A stretch of DNA of 64,000 nt from Oxytricha trifallax (GCA_000711775.1 ARYC01001110.1:62001-126000), one strand, 5' to 3'; positions 45,901 through 60,958 are shown, counted from the stretch's first letter. Notes: generated by a model from the sequence alone, not told the origin. Translations and numbers: made by a program.

Positions 45901-48900
45901 GTTGATGAGCATTTCTAGCCCATGAAATTACTCAACTGTCTACACAACAATAATTCATAGGTTTTCAAAGGAAATTTACAAGATTATAATAGTCGTGACA
46001 CCATGAGATGAACATTTCGTTGTGGATAGACATGGGCAGAAATTATGCATTTGTAAAAGATTGCAATATAGAAGAGAGCATTTGGGGAATGGGAAAAGCT
46101 CAAACCTCAAAGGCTTTTTTACGCATTTCCTCATTTAGACACTTGAACTAGGGTAATATGGGATCAGGGAAGATGATTGCAACGTTAAAATTACAAAATA
46201 GTAATAGCGTCCCGAGCTTCACTCGATTCTATGAACCACCTCACATTTTATACTTTGCTGTCATCTTTAAAATGTTGATGAGCATTTCTAGCCCATGAAA
46301 TTACTCAACTGTCTACACAACAATAATTCATAGGTTTTCAAAGGAAATTTACAAGATTATAATAGTCGTGACACCATGAGATGAACATTTCGTTGTGGAT
46401 AGACATGGGCAGAAATTATGCATTTGTAAAAGATTGCAATATAGAAGAGAGCATTTGGGAACGGGAAAAGCTCAAACCTCAAAGGCTTTTTTACGCATTT
46501 CCTCATTTAGACACTTGAACTAGGGTAATATGGGATCAAGGAAGATGATTGCAACGTCGAAATTACAAAATAGTAATAGCGTCCCGAGCTTCACTCGATT
46601 CTATGAACCACCTCACATTTTATACTTTGCTGTCATCTTTAAAATGTTGATGAGCATTTCTAGCCCATGAAATTACTCAACTGCCTACACAACAATAATT
46701 CATAGGTTTTCAAGGGTTATTTACAAGATTATAATAGTTGTGACACTATGAGATGAACATTTCGTTGTGGATAGACATGGGCAGAAGTTATGCATTTGTA
46801 AAAGATTGCAATATAGAAGAGCGCATTTGGGGAATGGGAAAAGCTCAAACCTCAAAGGCTTTTTTACGCATTTCCTCATTTAGACACTTGAACTATGGTA
46901 ATATGGGATCAAGGAAGATGATTGCAACGTCAAAATTACAAAATAGTGATAGCGTCCCTATAGCTTCACTCGATTCTATGAACCACCTCGCATTTTATAC
47001 TTTACAGTCATCTTTCATATACTGGTGAGCTTTCTAGCCCACGAAATTACATAACTGCCTATAAAACAATGATTCCTATGTTTTCAAGGTTGATTTACAA
47101 CATTATAATAGATGTGAACCCATGAGATGAACATTTCGTTGTGGATAGACGTGGTCAGAAGTTATGCATTTGATTAAGAATCCATAATGGAAGAGCGCAC
47201 TTGGGGAATGAAAAAAGCTCAAACCATCACAAAGAGTATATATTTTAAGCATTATATATATTAGACACACTCATGAACATCCAGGCGGCTTGAATACACA
47301 GGGCGCAACATGCATCTAGAGAACTCAAAAATTACAAAATAGTAATAGCGTCCCGAGCTTCACTCGATTCTATGAACCACCTCACATTTTAGACTTTGCT
47401 GTCATCATTAAAATGTTGATGAGCATTTCTAGCCCATGAAATTACTCAACTGCCTACACAACAATAATTCATAGGTTTCAAGGGTAATTTGCAAGATTAT
47501 AATAGTTGTGACACCATGAGATGAACATTTCGTTGTGGATAGACATGGGCAGAAGTTATGCATTTGTAAAAGATTGCAATATAGAAGAGCGCATTTGGGG
47601 AATGGGAAAAGCTCAAACCTCAAAGGCTTTTTTACGCATTTCCTCATTTAGACACTTGAACTAGGGTAATATGGAATCAAGGAAGATGATTGCAACGTCA
47701 AAATTACAAAATAGTAATAGCGTCCCGAGCTTCACTCGATTCTATGAATCACCTCACATTTTATACTTTGCTGTCATCTTTAAAATGTTGATGAGCATTT
47801 CTAGCCCATGAAATTACTCAACTGCCTACAAAACAATAAGTCATAGGTTTTCAAGGGTAATTTACAAGATTATAATAGTTGTGACACCATGAGATGAACA
47901 TTTTGTTGTGGATAGACATGGGCAGAAGTTATGCATTTGTAAAAGATTGCAATATAAAAGAGAGCATTTGGGGAATGGGAAAAGCTCGAACCTCAAAGGC
48001 TTTTTTACGGATTTCCTCATTTAGACACTTGAACTAGGGTAATATGGGGTCAAGGAACATGATTGCATCATCAAAATTACAAAATAGTAATAGCGTCCCG
48101 AGCTTCACTCGATTCTATGAACCACCTCACATTTTATACTTTGCTGTCATCTTTAAAATGTTGATGAGCATTTCTAGCCCATGAAATTACTCAACTGCCT
48201 ACACAACAATAATTCATAGGTTTTCAAGGGTAATTTACAAGATTATAATAGTTGTGACACCATGAGATGAACATTTCGTTGTGGATAGACATGGGCAGAA
48301 GTTATGCATTTGTAAAAGATTGCAATATAGAAGAGAGTATTTGGGGAACGGGAAAAGCTCGAACCTCAAAGGCTTTTTTACGGATTTCCTCATTTAGACA
48401 CTTGAACTAGGGTAATATGGGGTCAAGGAACATGATTGCATCATCAAAATTACAAAATAGTAATAGCGTCCCGAGCTTCACTCGATTCTATGAACCACCT
48501 CACATTTTATACTTTGCTGTCATCTTTAAAATGTTGATGAGCATTTCTAGCCCATGAAATTACTCAACTGCCTACACAACAATAATTCATAGGTTTTCAA
48601 GGGTAATTTACAAGATTATAATAGTTGTGACACCATGAGATTAACATTTCGTTGTTGATAGACATGGGCAGAAGTTATGCATTTGTAAAAGATTGCAATA
48701 TAGAAGAGCGCATTTGGGGAATGGGAAAAGCTCAAACCTCAAAGGCTTTTTTACGCATTTCCTCATTTAGACACTTGAACTAGGGTAATATGGAATCAAG
48801 GAAGATGATTGCAACGTCAAAATTACAAAATAGTAATAGCGTCCCGAGCTTCACTCGATTCTATGAACCACCTCACATTTTAGACTTTGCTGTCATCATT

Positions 48901-51900
48901 AAAATGTTGATGAGCATTTCTAGCCCATGAAATTACTCAACTGCCTACACAACAATAATTCATAGGTTTCAAGGGTAATTTGCAAGATTATAATAGTTGT
49001 GACACCATGAGATGAACATTTCGTTGTGGATAGACATGGGCAGAAGTTATGCATTTGTAAAAGATTGCAATATAGAAGAGCGCATTTGGGGAATGGGAAA
49101 AGCTCAAACCTCAAAGGCTTTTTTACGCATTTCCTCATTTAGACACTTGAACTATGGTAATATGGGATCAAGGAAGATGATTGCAACGTCAAAATTACAA
49201 AATAGTAATAGCGTCCCGAGCTTCACTCGATTCTATGAACCACCTCACATTTTAGACTTTGCTGTCATCATTAAAATGTTGATGAGCATTTCTAGCCCAT
49301 GAAATTACTCAACTGCCTACACAACAATAATTCATAGGTTTCAAGGGTAATTTGCAAGATTATAATAGTTGTGACACCATGAGATGAACATTTCGTTGTG
49401 GATAGACATGGGCAGAAGTTATGCATTGTAAAAGATTGCAATATAGAAGAGAGCATTTGGGGAACGGGAAAAGCTCAAACCTCAAAGGCTTTTTTACGGA
49501 TTTCCTCATTTAGACACTTGAACTAGGGTAATATGGGGTCAAGGAACATGATTGCATCATCAAAATTACAAAATAGTAATAGCGTCCCGAGCTTCACTCG
49601 ATTCTATGAACCACCTCACATTTTATACTTTGCTGTCATCTTTAAAATGTTGATGAGCATTTCTAGCCCATGAAATTACTCAACTGCCTACACAACAATA
49701 ATTCATAGGTTTTCAAGGGTAATTTACAAGATTATAATAGTTGTGACACCATGAGATGAACATTTTGTTGTGGATAGACATGGGCAGAAGTTATGCATTT
49801 GTAAAAGATTGCAATATAGAAGAGCGCATTTGGGGAATGGGAAAAGCTCAAACCTCAAAGGCTTTTTTACGCATTTCCTCATTTAGACACTTGAACTAGG
49901 GTAATATGGAATCAAGGAAGATGATTGCAACGTCAAAATTACAAAATAGTAATAGCGTCCCGAGCTTCACTCGATTCTATGAATCACCTCACATTTTATA
50001 CTTTGCTGTCATCTTTAAAATGTTGATGAGCATTTCTAGCCCATGAAATTACTCAACTGCTACACAACAATAATTCATAGGTTTTCAAAGGTAATTTACA
50101 AGATTATAATAGTTGTGACACCATGAGATGAACATTTCGTTATGGATAGACATGGGCAGAAGTTATGCATTTGTAAAAGATTGCAATATAGAAGAGAGCA
50201 TTTGGGGAATGGGAAAAGCTCAAACCTCAAAGGCTTTTTTACGCATTTCCTCATTTAGACACTTGAACTAGGGTAATATGGGATCAAGGAAGATGATTGC
50301 AACGTCGAAATTACAAAATAGTAATAGCGTCCCGAGCTTCACTCGATTCTATGAACCACCTCACATTTTATACTTTGCTGTCATCTTTAAAATGTTGATG
50401 AGCATTTCTAGCCCATGAAATTACTCAACTGCCTACACAACAATAATTCATAGGTTTTCAAAGGTAATTTACAAGATTATAATAGTTGTAACACCATGAG
50501 ATGAACATTTCGTTGTGGATAGACATGGGCAGAAGTTATGCATTTGTAAAAGATTGAAATATAGAAGAGAGCATTTGGGGAACGGGAAAAGCTCAAACCT
50601 CAAAGGCTTTTTTACGGATTTCCTAATTTAGACACTCGAATAAGGGTAATATGGGGTCAAGGAACATGATTGCATCGTCAAAATTACAAAATAGTAATAG
50701 CGTCCCGAGCTTCACTCGATTCTATGAACCACCTCACATTTTATACTTTGCTGTCATCTTTAAAATGTTGATGAGCATTTCTAGCCCATGAAATTCTCAA
50801 CTGCCTACACAACAATAATTCATAGGTTTTCAAAGGTAATTTACAAGATTATAATAGTTGTGACACCATGAGATGAACATTTCGTTGTGGATAGACATGG
50901 GCAGAAGTTATGCATTTGTAAAAGATTGCAATATAAAAGAGAGCATTTGGGGAACGGGAAAAGCCCAAACCTCAAAGGCTTTTTTACGCATTTCCTCATT
51001 TAGACACTTGAACTAGGGTAATATGGGATCAAGGAACATGATTGCAACGTCAAAATTACAAAATAGTAATAGCGTCCCGAGCTTCACTCGATTCTATGAA
51101 CCACCTCACATTTTAGACTTTGCTGTCATCATTAAAATGTTGATGAGCATTTCTAGCCCATGAAATTACTCAACTGCCTACACAACAATAATTCATAGGT
51201 TTCAAAGGTAATTTACAAGATTATAATAGTTGTGACACCATGAGATGAACATTTCGTTGTGGATAGACATGGGCAGAAGTTATGCATTTGTAAAAGATTG
51301 CAATATAGAAGAGAGCATTTGGGGAACGGGAAAAGCCCAAACCTCAAAGGCTTTTTTACGGATTTCCTCATTTAGACACTTGAACTAGGGTAATATGGGG
51401 TCAAGGAACATGATTGCATCATCAAAATTACAAAATAGTAATAGCGTCCCGAGCTTCACTCGATTCTATGAACCACCTCACATTTTATACTTTGCTGTCA
51501 TCTTTAAAATGTTGATGAGCATTTCTAGCCCATGAAATTACTCAACTGCCTACACAACAATAATTCATAGGTTTTCAAAGGTAATTTACAAGATTATAAT
51601 AGTTGTGACACCATGAGATGAACATTTCGTTATGGATAGACATGGGCAGAAGTTATGCATTTGTAAAAGATTGCAATATAGAAGAGAACATTTGGGGAAC
51701 GGGAAAAGCTCAAACCTCAAAGACTTTTTTACGCATTTCCTCATTTAGACACTTGAACTAGGGTAATATGGGATCAAGGAACATGATTGAAACGTCAAAA
51801 TTACAAAATAGTAATAGCGTCCCGAGCTTCACTCGATTCTATGAACCACCTCACATTTTATACTTTGCTGTAATCTTTAAAATGCTGATGAGCATTTCTA

Positions 51901-54900
51901 GCCCATGAAATTACTCAACTGCCTACACAACAATAATTCATAGGTTTTCAAAGGAAATTTACAAGATTATAATAGTCGTGACACCATGAGATGAACATTT
52001 CGTTGTGGATAGACATGGGCAGAAATTATGCATTTGTAAAAGATTGCAATATAGAAGAGAGCATTTGGGGAAGGGGAAAAGCTCAAACCTCAAAGGCTTT
52101 TTTACGGATTTCCTCATTAAGACACTTGAACTAGGGTAATACGGGGTCAAGGAACATGATTGCAACGTCAAAATTACAAAATAGTAATAGCGTCCCGAGC
52201 TTCACTCGATTCTATGAACCACCTCACATTTTAGACATTGCTGTCATCATTAAAATGTTGATGAGCATTTCTAGCCCATGAAATTACTCAACTGCCTAAA
52301 CAACAATAATTCATAGGTTTCAAAGGAAATTTACAAGATTATAATAGTTGTGACACCATGAGATGAACATTTCGTTGTGGATAGACATGGGCAGAAGTTA
52401 TGCATTTGTAAAAGATTGCAATATAGAAGAGAGCATTTGGGGAAGGGGAAAAGCTCAAACCTCAAAGGCTTTTTTACGCATTTCCTCATTTAGACACTTG
52501 AACTAGGGTAATACGGAATCAAGGAACATGATTGCAACGTCAAAATTACAAAATAGTAATAGCGTCCCGAGCTTCACTCGATTCTATGAACCACCTCACA
52601 TTTTAGACATTGCTGTCATCATTAAAATGTTGATGAGCATTTCTAGCCCATGAAATTACTCAACTGCCTACACAACAATAATTCATAGGTTTCAAAGGAA
52701 ATTTACAAGATTATAATAGTGTGACACCATGAGATGAACATTTCGTTGTGGATAGACATGGGCAGAAGTTATGCATTTGTAAAAGATTGCAATATAAAAG
52801 AGAACATTTGGGGAAGGGGAAAAGCTCAAACCTCAAAGGCTTTTTTACGCATTTCCTCATTTAGACACTTGAACTAGGGTAATACGGGATCAAGGAACAT
52901 GATTGCAACGTCAAAATTACAAAATAGTAATAGCGTCCCGAGCTTCACTCGATTCTATGAACCACCTCACATTTTATACATTGCTGTCATCTTTAAAATG
53001 TTGATGAGCATTTCTAGCCCATGAAATTACTCAACTGCCTACACAACAATAATTCATAGGTTTTCAAAGGAAATTTACAAGATTATAATAGTCGTGACAC
53101 CATGAGATGAACATTTCGTTGTGGATAGATGGGCAGAAGTTATGCATTTGTAAAAGATTGCAATATAGAAGAGAGCATTTGGGGAAGGGGAAAAACTCAA
53201 ACCTCAAAGGCTTTTTTACGGAGTTCCACATTTAGACACTTGAACTAGGGTAATACGGGGTCAAGGAACATGATTGCATCGTCAAAATTACAAAATAGTA
53301 ATAGCGACCCGACCTTCACTCGATTCTATGAACCATCTCACATTTTATTCTTTGCTGTCATCTATCAAGTGTTGATAAGCATTTCTAGTCCATGAAATTA
53401 CTCAACTGCCTACACAACAATAATTCATAGGTTTTCAAAGGAAATTTACAAGATTATAATAGTTGTGACACCATGAGATGAACATTTCGTTGTGGATAGA
53501 CATGGGCAGAAGTTATGCATTTGTAAAAGATTGCAATATAGAAGAGAGTATTTGGGGAACGGGAAAAGCTCAAACCTCAAAGGCTTTTTTACGGATTTCC
53601 TCATTTAGACACTTGAACCAGGGTAATATGGGGTCAAGGAACATGATTGCATCGTCAAAATTACAAAATAGTAATAGCGTCACGAGCTTCACTCGATTCT
53701 ATGAAACACCTCACATTTTATACTTTGCTGTCATCGTTAAAATGTTGATGAGCATTTCTAGCCCATGAAATTACTCAACTGCCTACACAACAATAATTCA
53801 TAGGTTTTCAAAGGTAATTTACAAGATTATAATAGTTGTAACACCATGAGATGAACATTTCGTTGTGGATAGACATGGGCAGAAGTTATGCATTTGTAAA
53901 AGATTGAAATATAGAAGAGAGCATTTGGGGAACGGGAAAAGCTCAAACCTCAAAGGCTTTTTTACGGATTTCCTAATTTAGACACTCGAATAAGGGTAAT
54001 ATGGGGTCAAGGAACATGATTGCATCGTCGAAATTACAAAATAGTAATAGCGTCCCGAGCTTCACTCGATTCTATGAACCACCTCACATTTTATACTTTG
54101 CTGTCATCTTTAAAATGTTGATGAGCATTTCTAGCATGAAATTACTCAACTGCCTACACAACAATAATTCATAGGTTTTCAAAGGTAATTTACAAGATTA
54201 TAATAGTTGTAACACCATGAGATGAACATTTCGTTGTGGATAGACATGGGCAGAAGTTATGCATTTGTAAAAGATTGAAATATAGAAGAGAGCATTTGGG
54301 GAACGGGAAAAGCTCAAACCTCAAAGGCTTTTTTACGGATTTCCTAATTTAGACACTCGAATAAGGGTAATATGGGGTCAAGGAACATGATTGCATCGTC
54401 AAAATTACAAAATAGTAATAGCGTCACGAGCTTCACTCGATTCTATGAAACACCTCACATTTTATACTTTGCTGTCATCGTTAAAATGTTGATGAGCATT
54501 TCTAGCCCATGAAATTACTCAACTGCCTACACAACAATAATTCATAGGTTTTCAAAGGAAATTTACAAGATTATAATAGTTGTGACGCCATGAGATGAAC
54601 ATTTCGTTGTGGATAGACATGGGCAGAAGTTATGCATTTGTAAAAGATTGCAATATAGAAGAGAGCATTTGGGGAACGGGAAAAGCTCAAACCTTAAGCT
54701 TTTTTACGGATTTCCTCATTTAGACACTTGAACTAGGGTAATATGGGGTCAAGGAACATGATTGCATCATCAAAATTACAAAATAGTAATAGCGTCCCGA
54801 GCTTCACTCGATTCTATGAACCACCTCACATTTTAGACTTTGCTGTCATCATTAAAATGTTGATGAGCATTTCTAGCCCATGAAATTACTCAACTGCCTA

Positions 54901-56395
54901 CACAACAATAATTCATAGGTTTCAAAGGTAATTTACAAGATTATAATAGTTGTAACACCATGAGATGAACATTTCGTTGTGGATAGACATGGGCAGAAGT
55001 TATGCATTTGTAAAAGATTGAAATATAGAAGAGAGCATTTGGGGAACGGGAAAAGCTCAAACCTCAAAGGCTTTTTTACGGATTTCCTAATTTAGACACT
55101 CGAACAAGGGTAATATGGGGTCAAGGAACATGATTGCAACGTCAAAATTACAAAATAGTAATAGCGTCCCGAGCTTCACTCGATTCTATGAACCACCTCA
55201 CATGTTATACTTTGCTGTCATCTTTAAATGTTGATGAGCATTTCTAGCCCATGAAATTACTCAAGTGCCTACACAACAATAATTCATAGGTTTTCAAAGG
55301 TAATTTACAAGATTATAATAGTTATGACACCATGAGATGAACATTTCGTTGTTGATAGACATGGGCAGAAGTTATGCATTTGTAAAAGATTGCAATATAG
55401 AAGAGAGCATTTGGGGAACGGGAAAAGCCCAAACCTCAAAGGCTTTTTTACGCATTTCCTCATTTAGACACTTGAACTAGGGTAATATGGAATCAAGGAA
55501 CATGATTGCAACGTCAAAATTACAAAATAGTAATAGCGTCACGAGCTTCACTCGATTCTATGAAACACCTCACATTTTATACTTTGCTGTCATCGTTAAA
55601 ATGTTGATGAGCATTTCTAGCCCATGAAATTACTCAACTGCCTACAAAACAATAAGTCATAGGTTTTCAAAGGTAATTTACAAGATTATAATAGTTGTGA
55701 CACCATGAGATGAACATTTCGTTGTGGATAGACATGGGCAGAAGTTATGCATTTGTAAAAGATTGCAATATAAAAGAGAGCATTTGGGGAACGGGAAAAG
55801 CCCAAACCTCAAAGGCTTTTTTACGCATTTCCTCATTTAGACACTTGAACTAGGGTAATATGGGATCAAGGAACATGATTGCAACGTCAAAATTACAAAA
55901 TAGTAATAGCGTCCCGAGCTTCACTCGATTCTATGAACCACCTCACATTTTATACTTTGCTGTCATCTTTAAAATGTTGATGAGCATTTCTAGCCCATGA
56001 AATTACTCAACTGCCTACACAACAATAATTCATAGGTTTTCAAAGGTAATTTACAAGATTATAATAGTTGTGACACCATGAGATGAACATTTCGTTGTGG
56101 ATAGACATGGGCAGAAGTTATGCATTTGTAAAAGATTGCAATATGAAGAGAGCATTTGGGGAACGGGAAAAGCCCAAACCTCAAAGGCTTTTTTACGGAT
56201 TTCCTCATTTAGACACTTGAACTAGGGTAATATGGGATCAAGGAAGATGATTGCAACGTCAAAATTACAAAATAGTAATAGCGTCCCGAGCTTCACTCGA
56301 TTCTATGAACCACCTCACATTTTATACTTTGCTGTCATCTTTAAAATGTTGATGAGCATTTCTAGCCCATGAAATTACTCAACTTCCATCATAAT
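42921..56395. repeat. Tandem satellite, 373-bp monomer, about 36 copies
   Basis: Counting from GATGAGCATTTCTAGCCCAT, successive copies start at 42921, 43294, 43666, 44039 and 44412, and the last starts at 56351. That makes 36 periods averaging 373 bp. Most copies differ by a few percent at recurring sites, for example GCATTTCCTCATT or GGATTTCCTCATT, and TTGCAACGTC or TTGCATCATC. One copy at about 47020-47400 is strongly diverged. A variant group with CTAATTTAGACACTCGAA recurs at about 50.6, 54.0, 54.3 and 55.1 kb, which suggests higher-order blocks. The array is noncoding; frames within it are an artefact of the repeat. Confidence 0.97.
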
Positions 56396-56788
56396 AATAA
56401 TTCATGAATCCATTAGATATTTATCAATAGTACATAAAAGTTTTTGGTTGACTACTTTCATATTGGTTTTTCAAAATATACATTATAATTATTACAATTA
56501 ACAATCTAAAATATCTTAATTATTTCTATAAAGTATAATTATCAATATTTAGAAATTTTACCTTATATTATGTAATTTTTATTCATTTTGTTTCAAATTG
56601 AATAATTAAGAAATTTGGAATATTAAGATTAAAATCTATCTCTTCTTTGAGAAACCTTGATAAAATTCTTCTAAGTTGATTAGTTTTAATCAGAAGTTAA
56701 TATTAGGAGTATGTCGATTATATTTAGATTTTGATTGCAGAATTAATTAAATTCATTTTAATTTCAATATTTGATTAATAAGGCAGAT
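56396..56788. other. AT-rich region after the satellite
   Basis: The array ends inside a monomer near 56395. The next 390 bp is AT-rich with no credible gene and presumably holds the promoter of the following gene. Confidence 0.4.
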
Positions 56789-59700
56789 ATGGCTGGCTAA
56801 TCTTCTAAGCAAAATTTATCATAAATCTATAGTAAAATAATCGTTGTAGAATTATTTAATAGTAATTAATGGTTTACTTTGTTGATGAGAGCGTAACTCC
56901 CATAAATGACAGGTAACTAGATTATTCGAATTTACCAGCTGCTAGTCAATTTAATAAGTAATTTTGATTAAAATAGTGAAATATTAATGTTGTTAAATAG
57001 TGCTGTTGGTAGTGACTAGAAGCAGAACAACAAAGATCACCAAGAATATGGCATTGATGTAGTTAGTGACAGTGGAGATTAAAATAGATTTAAACTGCTC
57101 AGTATATTTAAGACATCAAGAGTAAAATAGCCAAAGAAGTAAGCAAATTTAACGATTTAAGAGATAAATTATATATAGGCAACAAAATTGGGGATATTTT
57201 GAGTGGCAAATCCTCTAAATCACATGTGAAACTGGAAAATGATGATCATGATAACTATAATGCACCTATTATTAATAATTTAGATAACTGTAAGGAAGAG
57301 GACGATCTGGCTCTTGAAATTTAAGAAAATCAAGATAAAGAGAGGAGAAAAACATGGATGAAACTCCAAAAGACATAACAGATAGAGCTTTGTTTAGTAA
57401 AAAGAGTTCGATGAACTTCAGAGGAAGTGACGCTAACAAGAATCTTTGAATGTATTTTTACGTTTTAATTTAATCAAAGCGAAGGAGCTTTCATTGGAAA
57501 ATACAGCTAAGTGCTGGGATCAGATGCTCTTGGTTAAACAAGAGCTATTTTAGCACAATAGGACATAGGGAGTACACCAAATGATGGTTCAAACAATAAA
57601 TCTATGATATCAGGGCTGAATATGTTTCAAAATTTGGACTAAATGACAGAGATATTGGCAACAATCAAACTTTTTGAATTTTCACTTTATTTTAATCCAC
57701 CACATTAAGTTAACAATTCGTATCAAAAGCAGTATTTCTCAAAGTATTAGGGATTATACGATTTAGAAAAGGATCTTGAAAATTTAGTAGGCAATAATGA
57801 AGAAGAAATTAAAGTAGAAGCAAAGAAGCGAATGAGGGGAGAAATTACAAACATCAACGATTAGCTAGAGAGAATGGACACAAATTATACTGAGTTAGAA
57901 GACATATTCACTGATGAGATAAGATCAAAGGAGATGGACATAGAACACCTTGATCCACAGGAAATTATGTAAAAAGAGTCAATAATAGAGTTTAATGAGT
58001 TGAGGAGACTTGCAAAGCAGATGAGGAGAGTTGAAAAGGAAAAGGTCACTCTACTTAAAAATGAGAATAAAAGTGAAACTAAGTTGTATTTGGAGAAGGG
58101 TAAGCGTGGTCTTTCTTTAGAGGAACTCGAAGCCTTATATGAATTCAAGTAAGTTAAGAACAATTTTATGTATAGTAACTTACGACATTTCTATAAATTA
58201 AGTTTTAGAGTATAAATCCATTTATAGAGCCTAAGAAAGAGAATAGCATTGACAAAACTCTATGGTAGACTGACTGCAAAGATTAAATCGCAAATTTTAT
58301 CAATTGAAGGTACCTCTAAATTTTAAGTTCGGAAAATCCCTTCCTACATGAAAGACAAGTACAAAGATGAGAGGCTTTTTGAAGGTATCAGGGATTAAAA
58401 AATAGGAGCTAGGTGGTTGAAAACCCCACAATCAGTTGAGATATAATGCCAAATGGTTAGAGGATTAAAAGACAAAGTGCCAAAGGGAAATTATGTCATA
58501 AGATGCGGTGTTCTTGACAGAATGATTGAGAACAAAATTTACTATAAATTTTTGGAGTATGGAGCTGAGCTTAAAGCTGAAGAAGAAGCAAGACTTAAAA
58601 GAGAAGCGGAGAAAAATATTAAGAAAGAGTTTAAGAAAAGTGAATTTACTCTTTCAAATATCTCAAATAACAGCAGTCAAAGGGCTGTGGGAGAGCCTCA
58701 TCACTAAGTGAAACCTAGTGAGTAAATTGATGATAATGAAAAATAACTGATTATCTTTCATTAAGACTCTAATGATGAAAATGGAGATAATTCAATGAAG
58801 TTTGATAGCGGAGAAGATAACTAAGACAACCACAGAGTTTAATTTGGACAAAGTACTCGCTATAGGAATGAAAACGATAATGAGAGAAGTTCAAACAAAT
58901 TCTTTAAATAAAATAGTTTCAATAAAATAATCAAAAGACAACAGACCTGGAGGAGTTAAAAAAATAGAAATTTGTAGATATGGCAAGACAATCACTCTAT
59001 AAAATATAAGGAGGGTCACTTACTGCAAATGCTGAAAACCAAAATCTTGAAAAAGTCTGGATTGATTTCGGTAAATAACATACTAAACTTATTGATTTTG
59101 AGGCTAGTCATGATTTTGAAGAAATGAACTTTAATGATTACAAGATTTACTAAGTAGTCTTACCAAATATGATCAATTTAATTTTATTAGATATACTTCA
59201 ATATGTATCTTTAGCCATCAAATGTCCTTTTCTTTGAACTAATATGGCTCTCATCTCAGACATAGAGTGAAGACTTTGTTGTAACTTGGAAAAACTTTTC
59301 CTTTAGTCAATCTTGATTTTGAAATTAATGAGGGCAAATTAAAATTGAATCTACTAAATGGAGGTATTGATTTTTCAAGCAATAAGTTTAAAGGCATTCA
59401 GAAGAAGTACATTAGAAACGTTGATGAATTTTAATTTACTTTAATTTTTTTATTAGAATGGCTAGGAAACTTGTACATAGAAGTGAAAAGATTTGACTAA
59501 GGAGACTTCCAAATGTACAACAAGAAAATTGAGTTCAAAGTGCTCAAAGAAGAAAAGTAGCCAAAAGATAAAAAAGTAAGAAAGACTGTAGATAAGATAG
59601 AAGATGATGAAGATTCAGATCATGAGAGTGAGTTTGATTCAGATTAGGAAAAATAATATATGCCTGTGGGGGATGACGATTAAATTGATTACCACTCATT

Positions 59701-60958
59701 CAGGTACAAAGTTAACTAGAGCAATTATGACCTTAAAAATTAATTTGAAAACTAGGATTAAACAATAAGAGAGATTCAGTATGTAACTGGTGAGTTACTG
59801 AGTGATTTGGGTCTTTCAAGACAATATATTATAAGTGTAATTCAAACTTTATTCATTGCCTTTGTTGTAATTTGGCTTAGAATGGTGTTTCATTATTTGG
59901 GTTAATATCTCGTACTTAAAGCTAGAAATGCTCCTGTGATGAGCTTAGACTTGAGTAGGTACAAAATTAAAATTAACTATGTTTTTTGGAACATTGGTCA
60001 AGAAGTAGCTGTGATTACAGTCGGTGTAGTCTCAAACACTCTCGCGCTCTTGCCATGTTAATATTAGTATTCTATCTATAACAGAAATACATGTATTGTT
60101 TGCCTAGATCATTCTGTAGATTTATAGTATGTTTTGGGATAGCGACAGTCTTTGACTTATTCTTGATAGCAGTCATTGATTTCGCTGTATAAGATTGGAA
60201 GGGAGATTTATTCAGGCTTTACATTTATCACAGCAAATCAAACAGCTCTGGCTTTGTGGAATATTTCTTGACTTTCATTATTTAGTTAGGACTTCTGATC
60301 ATAAATCTTTTCATTTTCTACAATTATGTTGTTCTCGTACTTTTGGATGGTAGACTGGCTGATATTTGGTCCAGAATTAGTGGCAAAGTAAAGAATTTTT
60401 ACATCATTCATGATAACGAAGTCAGTTTCAACTATCTTAGAAACTTATATCAAATTGGAGAGATTAATAACAATCGCATAATCGTTAACATGGTAAGCAT
60501 TTACAACTCTTTAAAGCCTGGTCTGATTTAAAAGACTAAGCTTGTTCACTTTTACAAATTTGGTCAAATCAACTTAGTTTTTATTAACTCTAAATAGAAT
60601 CTGAAGAATCTCTGTAGCAAGGCATGCCAATGAACGAGGACAAATCTATGAGCTTAACTTAGATCAAATTGGAACTTATAACGACGACAGCAATTTAGAG
60701 TACTATCTCAAGAACGTACATTCCTTCATGAAAGTTGAATATAGATCGCCCATATTTAGTGAAAGAGAAAATGATTAATAGACCAAAGTCATGGGGCAAG
60801 AGGATGTATTCTAAGACACACTTAAGAAACTAAAGCGTAGAATGACTATCCAGTCTGCCTCTGGTTATTTGAGACAGAGCAGGAACTTTATAGGAGGATA
60901 AGGACTCAATAATACACTTTTAATAAAAGAGAATTACATAAGAGAATCTAGAGTTTGA
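56789..60958 (+). CDS. Large multipass membrane protein with coiled coil and C2-like region, unnamed
   Basis: It starts MAGQSSKQNLSQIYSK at 56789. The N-terminal part is acidic and disordered, followed by a coiled coil (EIKVEAKKRMRGEITNIND; ELRRLAKQMRRVEKEKV) at about 57780-58150. A beta-rich region follows: MKDKYKDERLFEGIRDQ, then VPKGNYVIRCGVLDRMIEN at about 58485, and LFFELIWLSSQT near 59230. This resembles the C2-like part of poorly named alveolate membrane proteins. Hydrophobic segments lie at 59830-60360 (IISVIQTLFIAFVVIWL; VAVITVGVVSNTLALLP). The C-terminal part is soluble and basic (LKKLKRRMTIQSASGYLRQ). TGAs at 58250 and 58271 read as Trp. The stop is given as TGA 60956-60958, but a shifted frame could run 80 bases further. 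Function unknown. Confidence 0.6.

Noticed and set aside
43305-53768. Repeated 70-96 codon frames on both strands (starting MNISLWIDMGRSY and MRKCVKKPLRF)
   Set aside because: They recur once per 373-bp satellite monomer and break wherever a monomer varies; they are a by-product of the tandem repeat.
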